From assembly GCA_025399215.1 (NCBI GenBank), contig MU621426.1, positions 1 through 17,944 of the forward strand: a DNA stretch of 17,944 nucleotides. The letters run 5' to 3'. Of this stretch, positions 8,797 through 16,189 are shown in pieces. The position numbers were made by a program, and so were the translations under genes. Position 1 is the stretch's first letter; the number at the start of each line of letters is the position of its first letter. The DNA comes from Globomyces pollinis-pini (taxonomy: Eukaryota; Chytridiomycota; Chytridiomycetes; Rhizophydiales; Globomycetaceae). The notes beneath the pieces were generated by a model. That model had not been told where the DNA came from and made no database searches. It worked only from the letters and a program-made list of their open reading frames with translations.

Positions 8797-9150
8797 TTAC
8801 AAAATAGTTTTATTATACTTTGTTACATTCCTACTCAAACCGATTTTGTTGAGATACCTATTCAAGTATTGCCTACAACATTTTAGATCACAACCAAGGA
8901 GTATTTCCTTCACTGTTGCTGTAGGATGTTCTTCAAGATATCTTCTAATTATACCAGGAATTCTACCCTGGAAGTAATATTTACTCATTCGAACCTTTGG
9001 TGGTAAAGTCTCCATCAATTTGAGACGATGAAAATAGGCCTTGACAGTTTCATATTTGATACCCAATTGCTTTGAAATAGCCATTGGTTTAATTCCAGCC
9101 TTTCTGAGAGCTTTAATTTCAATCTGTCGCTCGTTGGTGATAACAGTCAT
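8797..9150 (-). CDS. Small protein with two helix-turn-helix segments, Tc1-transposase-like DNA-binding domain
   Basis: An intronless 117-residue protein. Residues 7-43 (ERQIEIKALRKAGIKPMAIS, then KQLGIKYETVKAYFHR) form a clear homeodomain-like helix-turn-helix. After a PPKVRM linker, residues 64-105 (IIRRYLEEHPTATVKEILLG, then CCRQYLNRYLNKIGLSRN) look like a second, winged unit. This paired arrangement ending in a basic G-L-x-R-x-x-x-K tail is that of the N-terminal DNA-binding part of Tc1/mariner transposases. No DDE catalytic domain follows; the frame ends cleanly and no remnant is seen downstream. It may be a domesticated transposase domain acting as a regulator, or a remnant still intact by chance. 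Its basic charge (many Lys and Arg) fits DNA binding. Confidence 0.65.
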   Translation of the reverse strand: MTVITNERQIEIKALRKAGIKPMAISKQLGIKYETVKAYFHRLKLMETLPPKVRMSKYYFQGRIPGIIRRYLEEHPTATVKEILLGCDLKCCRQYLNRYLNKIGLSRNVTKYNKTIL

Positions 9151-9250
9151 TTGGATAAGTTTAGGTTGTCATTGAAAGTCATAACAGTGAATAGATATGT
9201 CAAAATTTGTCATGAAAAATAATAATTTATTAAAGTGGGAAATTGATGGA

Positions 9251-10150
9251 TCAAAGTAAAAGGTAACTGGCTAATAGTGTCATGAAAATAGCCAAATAAT
9301 ATCCATCACTCTTTAACCCTCCATTTTGAGGTGCAGATCCAATTTGATTCGTGTTCTTGCAATCATTAATAGTAGGCAATGTGGAACAATTGAATAATGC
9401 ATCATGAGATTCTGTAATTCCACAATTCTTTTTCATAGATTCACAATAACAATTATCCATTCCTGTTAAATGACTTGATGTACCACAATACTGAAGTGTA
9501 GATCCACAAATGTAGTTTTTCAACATGGATTGACATAATTCATTCGTTCCATTCACCATCACGTTAGTATTGTTGATTACTGAATTGTAAAAGACTTGGT
9601 TGGCAGAGTCTTGAAAGACAAAATTGTTGGTTTCGGGTAAAACAACTTGATTGTTATTCATTGCTTGACAGTATGTCATGGTATTGGCACCTACTGATGC
9701 ACATGATTTGGTCATTGAAGGATACAGATCTTTAGCTGTATAGTTCCCTGTTTCAAACAGAAAACATGAAAACCAATTGGCTGACGTTTTGATTTGCATA
9801 GTACACGGATTGTTCTTCGTACATGACACAGATGGTAAAGTCAGTTCTGTACTATATTGTCCAACTGTTGGAGCATTAAAATTTAATGAGGTAGGAAGGG
9901 TAAAGTTTGTTCCACCAAGTGGATCAATTGAGGCAGATAATGTACCACCACCATCACCTGCGATAACGTTCCATGTAAATGGTAATTGCCCATCAGTCTT
10001 CAGTCTGTAGATAGTTGATGTGGTTTTACTAAAACTGGCTCCCCCACACGGACCAGTTTTAGATGGATTTGGATTGAATGGCAATGGTACTTGAAGAACT
10101 GCATGAGCATCAATTTCCAATAACAGTATAAAAAATTCAAGGTAGACCAT
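9251..10150 (-). CDS. Secreted, probably GPI-anchored Cys-rich protein with a BIM1/X325-like N-terminal domain
   Basis: A single-exon protein of 299 residues. MVYLEFFILLLEIDA is a short signal peptide, and cleavage after Ala15 would leave His as the first residue (HAVLQVPLPF ... PCGG). An N-terminal His followed by a PCGG motif is the layout of X325/BIM1-type copper proteins of fungi, which use the His in a copper-binding brace. The second histidine of that brace is not evident here: the matching strand reads QLPFTWNVIAGDGGGTL. The copper role is therefore doubtful. The second half (about 150-265) is rich in Cys and N-glycosylation sites, with C-x(3)-M-x(4)-C-type spacing. A spacer, PQNGGLKSDG, precedes a C-terminal hydrophobic tail (YYLAIFMTLLASYLLL), a typical GPI-attachment signal. 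Likely located on the cell surface or wall. Confidence 0.75.
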   Translation of the reverse strand: MVYLEFFILLLEIDAHAVLQVPLPFNPNPSKTGPCGGASFSKTTSTIYRLKTDGQLPFTWNVIAGDGGGTLSASIDPLGGTNFTLPTSLNFNAPTVGQYSTELTLPSVSCTKNNPCTMQIKTSANWFSCFLFETGNYTAKDLYPSMTKSCASVGANTMTYCQAMNNNQVVLPETNNFVFQDSANQVFYNSVINNTNVMVNGTNELCQSMLKNYICGSTLQYCGTSSHLTGMDNCYCESMKKNCGITESHDALFNCSTLPTINDCKNTNQIGSAPQNGGLKSDGYYLAIFMTLLASYLLL

Positions 10151-10182
10151 AGTTTAGAAATTAGTTGAGTAACTAATTGAAT

Positions 10183-10386
10183 TTAAACTAACACTGGTTC
10201 CATCCACGCAATCACAACAGTTGATGTACCCACAGCGATACCCTTGTGATCATAAAGGTAGAATGAACTGTATATACTATAACCAATATTATTTAAAGTG
10301 ATATGAGTTATTAACCAGATAGAATATTGAGTACCTTCCCAGTTTCCAAAGGAGAAAGAAAGATTCCAAGTGTTCTTAAGATTCAT
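10183..10386 (-). pseudogene. Hot-dog-fold (thioesterase-like) C-terminal fragment
   Basis: A 67-codon minus-strand frame from an ATG at 10384-10386 that stays open upstream for about 12 codons to a TAG. TQYSIWLITHITLNNIGYSI followed by YSSFYLYDHKGIAVGTSTVV resembles the central strands of 4HBT-type acyl-CoA thioesterases (…V..IG.SS....Y.LYD..G...A.G.S..V). The catalytic N-terminal half is missing, and I could not find a matching exon upstream. It ends 32 nt before the start of the GPI-type gene on the same strand, leaving little room for that gene's promoter. Family assignment is by eye and tentative. Confidence 0.35.
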
Positions 10387-10467
10387 ACGGCCGTCATTTA
10401 ATGAATCTGAATTGAAAATCTAATAATTCTGAACGTTTGTAACTTTATTCGTCTTCAGGGATGGTTA

Positions 10468-10491
10468 GTTAGGGTTAGAGCTAACCCTAAC
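10468..10491. repeat. Head-to-head telomere-repeat palindrome
   Basis: GTTAGGGTTAG at 10468-10478 is the exact reverse complement of CTAACCCTAAC at 10481-10491, with only AG between. Each arm holds a TTAGGG unit, the telomere repeat of animals and most fungi. Confidence 0.9.
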
Positions 10492-10555
10492 CAGACTAAG
10501 AGTGCTTCTGTTTTCAACTGTCACGCTTGAGAAATGGAATTCTCTTACAATGGGG

Positions 10556-10563
10556 TATAAAAG
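10556..10563 (+). promoter_or_regulatory. TATA-box-like sequence
   Basis: TATAAAAG preceded by GGGG is a good match to a TATA box. The only plus-strand coding remnant downstream starts about 260 nt away, so its target is unclear and it may be fortuitous. Confidence 0.25.
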
Positions 10564-10817
10564 AATAAAAATGAACTTTTACAGTTATGATATTTCGTTG
10601 TTCGTTTCTAAACCATACGTTTCAGTAAGAAAATGTATTGACCAAAAGCGCTGTTTAGCCGAAATCAGTGGCTGAGGTCCGATTGGATTATTTCCAAGAG
10701 GATGTATCCTAAACCGATCAATAATGCTTTAATAGCTTTTTAGTATGAGATTGGTATATCAGGATCGATCACACAAAAATTTTGATCCTGAATGAATTTG
10801 GATGATATTCACTATAA

Positions 10818-11554
10818 TATCAGATTTCAAACTTTTGGATGGTCAAAGAGGTCAATGCACTCTCTATTAATTTCCTCGGTATTTTTAAACAACAACCTGG
10901 TGAATTTTGGAGACCAAGCATGTGGTACAAAGAAAAAGGAACGCAAAAAGAATATTTTTTTTACGGTCGATGGTTTTTGGGAGCCAAGAACTGAAAATTG
11001 ACAAAGGATATGGTGTATAGTTTACATTAGAAGCGGTAGGATCTGATCCATTGACCGTGACTGTTCGGTACTATATAAGATCTGTTGTTTGATCAAATAT
11101 TTTTTGTTTTCACATCGGTTAATCATTCGGTTAATTGTACCTTCACATTACGTTTGTGTTTACTAGAAAATCTTTTAAAACAGTTTGACAAAATTGCAAA
11201 AGTAAAACTTGAAATCAATCATTTTGCTCCTACAAATGGATACCCAAAGGCAACAACTATGTTTGATAAAAGTTGCTTATAAACTCCAGTGCATCAATTC
11301 CGACAATATACCCAACGAATCAATACTATATGACATACCTCGCAATACTCCAAACAATCATACCATTTCCAACTTTTGCCATGTTGATGTGAAAAATATA
11401 CCAAAGGAACATACACGGTGTCAACTAGATGATACAGGAGAGAAATGGCTACGGTTTTTAAATACCTATTGCCCATATCGATACGGCTGTTATAGTTATC
11501 GGACTTATCCTTGGTTTTCTAGTGTGGATCAATTTTGGTTTGATTATTTTGTAA
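10818..11554 (+). pseudogene. Frameshifted relic of a single-pass membrane protein
   Basis: Coding-like stretches continue across successive frames on the plus strand. 10818-10994 holds KQQPGEFWRPSMWYKEKGTQ and FFYGRWFLG. 10970-11092 overlaps with GSQELKIDKGYGV, then an in-frame TAG at 11018-11020, then FTLEAVGSDPLTVTVRYYI. 11079-11282 has LENLLKQFDKIAKVKLEINH and ends near MFDKS. 11270-11480 has LQCINSDNIPNESILYDIPR and KNIPKEHTRCQLDDTGEKW. 11462-11554 has TAVIVIGLILGFLVW, a membrane helix, before TAA. The last three steps each move by +1 and no 26-35 nt GT-AG intron explains them. The picture is a type I surface protein: ectodomain with Cys, then one C-terminal helix. The segment after a CAG at 10821-10823 could be an internal exon. 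Family not recognised. Confidence 0.5.
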
Positions 11555-11836
11555 TATAGATGCTTTACTTACATAAATGTATTGTATTGTGTATCATGCT
11601 ATATGATTCTATTTCTTGTATATTATACCGGTTAGTTGAGTTAGTATGTGATAATGTAACAACGGACTTCAAACAATCCCACCAAGAAAGTCAAGTTTCC
11701 AAATCCAAAAAATATAATCAGCTTGTGTATAAGATTAAAATGGTCTTACTTTTAAAAATAATATATAGTTTAAGTCTGTTAAGTCAGAGATAGTTCACTT
11801 AGTATCTCCTGTTCTCACACATAAGCACTTAGGGTT
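11555..11836. other. Gap with no supported gene
   Basis: A plus-strand ATG frame at 11560-11793 (77 codons) is open, but its product is low-complexity in character (MLYLHKCIVLCIMLYDSISC) and has no recognisable feature. It is left uncalled. Confidence 0.4.
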
Positions 11837-11925
11837 TGGAGTATTATAATTGCCAAGGGTTCATGAAAACCAATCAATAAGTACTCCCACAGATAGAGTG
11901 ATCATGCAGCTCAATAATTACCAAA
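11837..11925 (-). pseudogene. Relic of the last exon of a fourth seven-helix receptor copy
   Basis: The sequence at about 11845-11878 matches the exon 2 region of copies A, B and C that encodes helix 7. On the minus strand it reads LIGFHEPLAIIIL against LIGFHELLAIVIL in the intact genes. Similarity continues in broken form to about 11925 (GATAGAG, GATCAT, AATTACC) and then fades. Neither the rest of exon 2 nor exon 1 is present. It lies just downstream of copy A in the array direction. Confidence 0.75.
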
Positions 11926-12038
11926 CAGAAACGTGGAACCGATAAATTGCACACGAGTCAATATCGTCCAGCATTTTGAGATAGACTGAAAGGTTTATTC
12001 AATGTTTTATTATCACACCTACATCTTAGTTTTAATTC

Positions 12039-13588
12039 TCAGTTTTTGACAGTTTTTGAGATAGTTGACTGGTTGTTGGAAATATCAAGTGGTTGGCATT
12101 TTTGAACCAGCGCAGAAAATGTAATTAACCGTTGCAGTATTACAATTGCCAATAGTTCATGAAAACCAATCAATACGGTTCGCAAATGAGAAGCAAATAG
12201 AGATGCGCGATCATTGCCAAAAATTACAGTCTGGGTATCCAAGTACCCCACAGTGAAATACGAAACAATCAAGAAAATCTGTACAAGGATCAATCTATTG
12301 AACCTAGAGTCTATCGAGAAGTAGTATTTGAGAAATCCTAAATCAATTTTTGATTTTGATCCACCATAGTATGCAAATGTGAAACTAATCATCAATGCTG
12401 GTATTAGATTCCACATAAATACGACGACCCGCCTAATGTTTAGTACGATTGCATTTACCAGTAAAATCCAAACGTTTGCCATTTATATACCGTTGTCGGT
12501 GGTAAACAGACGTCAAAAAACCCTCCAAGACAAATCAAAAAATAGTATCCACCAAACAATCCAACATGCAACATAAGCAATATCAGCAGTACTGGATATT
12601 GATACCATGGTTTCAAAAACTGAATCTGTAATTGAAAGACTTGAAAAGTTGTCAAGTACACAGTAGCTAATCCTTCAAGAGCTGATAAGGCAAAATTAAA
12701 CGATCCAGCAATAACCATTTGAACATCAGACTCATATAAAGTATAATAGTAGTATATGTTTGATATTTGCCAAATAATTCTCAGCACCATAATCCCAATA
12801 ATGAACATTCTAAACTTTGTTTTCTGAGCTAAATATTTTCGAATAGACGCTACCAGTAAGAGAAAAACGATAAGGATGTAAGAACCAAGACAGAAATGTG
12901 TCAATATGTCTGAAATGGAAGTTGTGTTTGGTATTAATAACATTCCAGGGATGTACGCAATCCAGTAAAAAGTCACTTTGCTGTCTTGATACTGAATCAT
13001 TTTTGCCGACCCATTTCCTAGTCGATCATTCATCAACTCTTGTTCATCGTACGTCAATTGGATGGTCTCGTAATTTCCCAGACATTCATCTTCTTCGTAA
13101 ATATGTAGTGTTTGATTACTATTACATCGAAAATGTTGGTCAATGCAAGTACCATCAGCCAAATAAGATGTACGTAAGATTGGTATAATAGACGCGTCTT
13201 CATCAACCTGAGTAACGAAAGTGCAGTACTGTTGGTTGTTCGTTGATTTAGGTACAACCGAATCCCAATCTTCACCTTCTTCTAGCAAATAAGGCGCACC
13301 ACTTTTATAACCGAATGATAAACGTGGATCAATTGAAGAAAAACAACATCGATTATTGGGTTCTAAAGATAGGTTACCGCAAATATAAACTGGGTTATCA
13401 TACACATGAAATGCAAAAAATTCACTCCAAGTTTCATTCTCGCTTGGTAAGTACGACTCGAAGTCTAAGACTTCAAAGTAATACATTGAAGATGGTGGAC
13501 CAGTACAAGAGTCTGAATTTAACCATTGTGATTCTAGAACTAAGGTAGAAATGACTAGTGGAGTAAGAAGCAGGATAGTCAATTGCAT
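12039..13588 (-). CDS. Seven-helix receptor-like membrane protein, array copy A
   Basis: Spliced model complement(join(12039..12432, 12459..13588)), 507 residues. The 26-nt intron (12433-12458) has branch-like TACTAAAC and ends CATTAG. Splicing joins QTFGFYW to RVVVFMWNL. Residues 1-17 are a signal peptide. The ectodomain (about 18-225) has eight cysteines (28, 70, 81, 82, 122, 148, 155, 169) and N-glycosylation sites at about 51, 72, 158, 192 and 221. Seven hydrophobic segments follow at about 228-249, 259-283, 289-316, 330-354, 378-399, 414-434 and 452-475, then a polar tail (LDISNNQSTISKTVKN). N-out topology, a large disulfide ectodomain and seven helices suggest a receptor, but there is no DRY or NPxxY motif and I cannot place it in a GPCR class. 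The ligand is unknown. Confidence 0.85.
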
Positions 13589-13600
13589 TTGATGGAAAGT

Positions 13601-13655
13601 AAAAGACGCGTTTTGGAAGTATTACACCAAAAGCCGACCAGTCACATTATCAACA
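13601..13655 (-). promoter_or_regulatory. Conserved upstream block of copy A
   Basis: AGACGCG at 13604-13610 lies about 15-22 nt upstream of the ATG and has counterparts at the same place in the other copies. GACCAGTCACATTATCAA at 13636-13653 matches GACCAAAGTCACATTCTCAA upstream of copy B, allowing for a short gap. Conservation outside the coding region fits a shared promoter, or simply recent duplication. Confidence 0.4.
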
Positions 13656-14476
13656 AATTCAAGGTATTGTTTAGTAAATTACCAAATTTCAACGGATTTC
13701 AATGTATATCTTTACTAATATACTAAAATTAAGCTTCGGTAAAAACACAAAATATTCCCAGTTGTCTCGGTTTGAATCGGATTTTCCATTGATCTCTGTA
13801 TCATCTTCGATAGAATGAAAAATTAGTAAAGCTTTCATTTAATGGTAACCGATAATTTATCTGGGAATGGAAAATACTTTACGAAATCGAACCCACCTAT
13901 TACGAATAGTTGAACTTGGTGTTTTATTCAAAAATATTTAATGAGTGGATTACCATTGAAATACAATAGGATTGCCTCCAGTTGAGCAAAAATCTTGTGG
14001 ATGTTTTTGTACGGTTCCAAAACTGTCTTTGGAATTCTATGTAGTTGTAAATTCAAACTGATAATCGCACCGTAGATTCAAGTACTATGAGTAGTACTCA
14101 TTTGATATAAAAACAAATGCCCAATAGGGTGGGTCATCAATTCAACTTGGTGTTTTTCAATAAACGTATAAGTTGTTTGAAAAACTTTGGAAAGCTTTCC
14201 TCGGCTAATTTAACCCGTAGTTTTGAAGTTGTCATGAAAGGTATAGTATGAAATTGATGTTGAATGAATTTCACTGGAGTTGACTTTTTGACTTCAATGT
14301 TAGACAATCGCGTCCTGCATTGACGTGGATTGGAAGGTATCATAATGATCATGGAGATGATTAACTAGCCATCAATTCTGTAATTAAACTAACAGCTATT
14401 ATATTTTGGATATCCCAATAGTCATTCGAAATTGTAAAGATAAACATTAAAGTTTTTATTCACAATCATAAACATT
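13656..14476. other. Long gap between copies A and B
   Basis: Copies B and C are separated by 153 nt, but A and B by 888 nt, so this may be an insertion. It contains ATTCCCAG (about 13754) and CTGGGAAT (about 13860) as distant inverted repeats, with TTTTCCATT and AATGGAAAA nested nearby. A minus-strand ATG frame at 14137-14352 encodes 71 basic residues (SKLRVKLAEESFPKFFKQLI) with no recognisable domain. A plus-strand 44-codon ORF at 14117-14251 overlaps it. Neither is supported well enough to call. No receptor exon was recognised here. Confidence 0.4.
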
Positions 14477-16036
14477 TCATCCTTGTTTAGTTGAGGTTTC
14501 ACCTGGATTAGTTGATTGATTGTTCGTGACATTTAGAGGTTTACCTCTTTGAACCAATACAGAAAACGTCATCAACCGTTTCAGTATAACGATTGCCAAG
14601 AGTTCATGAAAACCAATCAATACTGTTCGCAAGTGAGAAGCAAATAACGATGTGCGATCATTGGCAAAGATTACAGTCTGAGTATCCAAGTAACCCACCA
14701 CAAAATATGAAATGGTCAAGACAATTTGAAGAAGAACTAAGCCATTGAATCTCGGATCAATTGAGAAGTAGTATTTGAGAAATGCTAAATCTACTTTTGA
14801 GTTAGAACTACCATAAAATGCAAAGGTGACACTGACAATCAATGCAGGGATTAGATTCCACAAAAATACAACGATTCGCCTAATGATAAGTGAGAATTAA
14901 GGTTACCAGTAAAATCCAAACGATTGCCATTTGTAAACCAACAACTGAGACAAACAAACATCAAAGAGTCCACCAAGACAAATCACAAAATAGTATCCAC
15001 CAAAAAATCCAACATGCAATAACAGTAGTATCAGTAGTATTGGATATTGATACCAATTCTTCAAAAATTTGATTTTTAATTGAAAGAGTTGAAAGGTTGT
15101 CATGTATACAGTGGCCAATCCTTCAAGAGCCGATAATGCAAAATTAAACGCTCCCGCTATCACCATCTGCATATTTGAATCATAGATGGTATAATAGTAG
15201 TATATGTTTGATATTTGCCATATAATTCTCAATACCATAATGGCAATTATGGACATTCTAAATGGAGTTTTCTGAGCCAAATATTTTCGAATCGAAACTA
15301 CCAATAAGACAAAAACGATGAGTATGTAGGATCCAAGACAGAAATGTGTCAAAATGTCTGAAATGGAAGTTGTGTTTGGTATTAATAATGTTGAAGGAAG
15401 GTATGCAATCCAAATAAATGTTACATTGCTGTCTTGATACTGAATCATTTTTGCAGATCCATTTCCTAGTCGATCATTCATCAACTCTTGTTCATCGTAC
15501 GTCAATTGGATGGTCTCGTAATTTCCCAGACATTCATCTTCTTCATAAATATGTAGTGTTTGATTACTATGACATCGAAAATGTTGGTCAATGCAAGTAC
15601 CATCAGCCAAATAAGATGTACGTAAGATTGGTATAATAGACGCGTCTTCATCCTGGTTAGCAATGAAAGTACAGTATTGATGGTTGTTCGTTGATTTAGG
15701 TACGACCGAATCCCAGTCTTCCTCTTCTTCGATCACATATGGTGCTCCACTTTTGTACCCGAATGATAGACTTAAGTCAATCGATGAATAACAACATTGA
15801 TTATTTGGATCAAGAGCCAAGTTACCACAAATATAAACTGGAATCTCGTATGCATGAAATGAATAATAGTCACTCCAAGTTTCATTCTCGCTTGGTGAAT
15901 ATGATTCCAAGTCTGATACGTCAAAGTAATACATTGAAGAAGGTGGACCAGTACAAGAGTCGGAACTTAGCCATTGTGATTCCAGAACTAAAGTGGATGC
16001 GACAAGTGAAGTAAGATACAGTAGTGTCAATTGCAT
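14477..16036 (-). CDS. Seven-helix receptor-like membrane protein, array copy B
   Basis: Spliced model complement(join(14477..14879, 14907..16036)), 510 residues. Exon 1 is 1130 nt, the same length as in A and C. The intron (14880-14906) is 27 nt and its interior has diverged from the other two, with no clear TACTAA, but it still ends ATCATTAG. Splicing gives SFGFYW then RIVVFLWNL. All eight ectodomain cysteines are kept (DSCTG, YICGN, QCCYSS, YCTF, GTCID, FRCHS, DECLG). A six-residue region after the fourth Cys differs from A (IANQDEDAS against VTQVDEDAS). The start is fixed by alignment with A: MQLTLLYLTSLVASTLVLES. The tail, NVTNNQSTNPGETSTKQG, is the most divergent part. Role as for copy A: probable surface receptor, unassigned. 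Confidence 0.85.
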
Positions 16037-16047
16037 TTGATGGAGAA

Positions 16048-16100
16048 TAAAGCGCGTTTAGTATCTCACAAAACTGACCAAAGTCACATTCTCAAACAAT
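16048..16100 (-). promoter_or_regulatory. Conserved upstream block of copy B
   Basis: AATAAAGCGCG lies 12-20 nt upstream of the ATG, and GACCAAAGTCACATTCTCAA lies at 16076-16095, both matching positions upstream of copy A. The whole gap to the stop of copy C is only 153 nt, so the promoter must be very compact. Confidence 0.4.
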
Positions 16101-16189
16101 CCCATGGATTTTTTTAGCACATTACATAATTTCAACGTATTCCTTCAGTGTGAACGTTTTATTCAAGTATTAGCACTCTGACAAGATAG

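Larger units (their letters stand above)
10387..10817. other. Intergenic region without a convincing gene
   Basis: Contains a telomere-type palindrome (10468-10491), a TATA-box-like TATAAAAG (10556-10563), and a 7-bp inverted repeat CAGGATC/GATCCTG at 10760-10766 and 10784-10790. A 34-codon ORF at 10571-10675 begins only 8 nt after the TATA box and is not supported. Confidence 0.5.

Noticed and set aside
10571..10675. 34-codon ORF next to the TATA-like box
   Set aside because: The ATG is only 8 nt after TATAAAAG, upstream of where transcription would begin, and the product has no recognisable feature.
11560..11793. 77-codon plus-strand ORF after the membrane-protein relic
   Set aside because: It lies beyond the relic's stop and has a biased composition with no domain.
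12898..13188. Plus-strand frames opposite the receptor genes (also 15418-15636 and 17451-17636)
   Set aside because: Antisense shadows of conserved coding sequence, without start context or composition of real proteins.
13054..13275. Minus-strand 73-codon frame inside copy A exon 1 (similar at 17214-17666 in copy C)
   Set aside because: A shifted-frame shadow of the receptor ectodomain. It is present only because the copies are similar, and it has no independent signal.
14117..14352. Overlapping small ORFs on opposite strands (14117-14251 plus, 14137-14352 minus)
   Set aside because: Both are short, overlap each other and lack homology that I recognise. At most one can be real.
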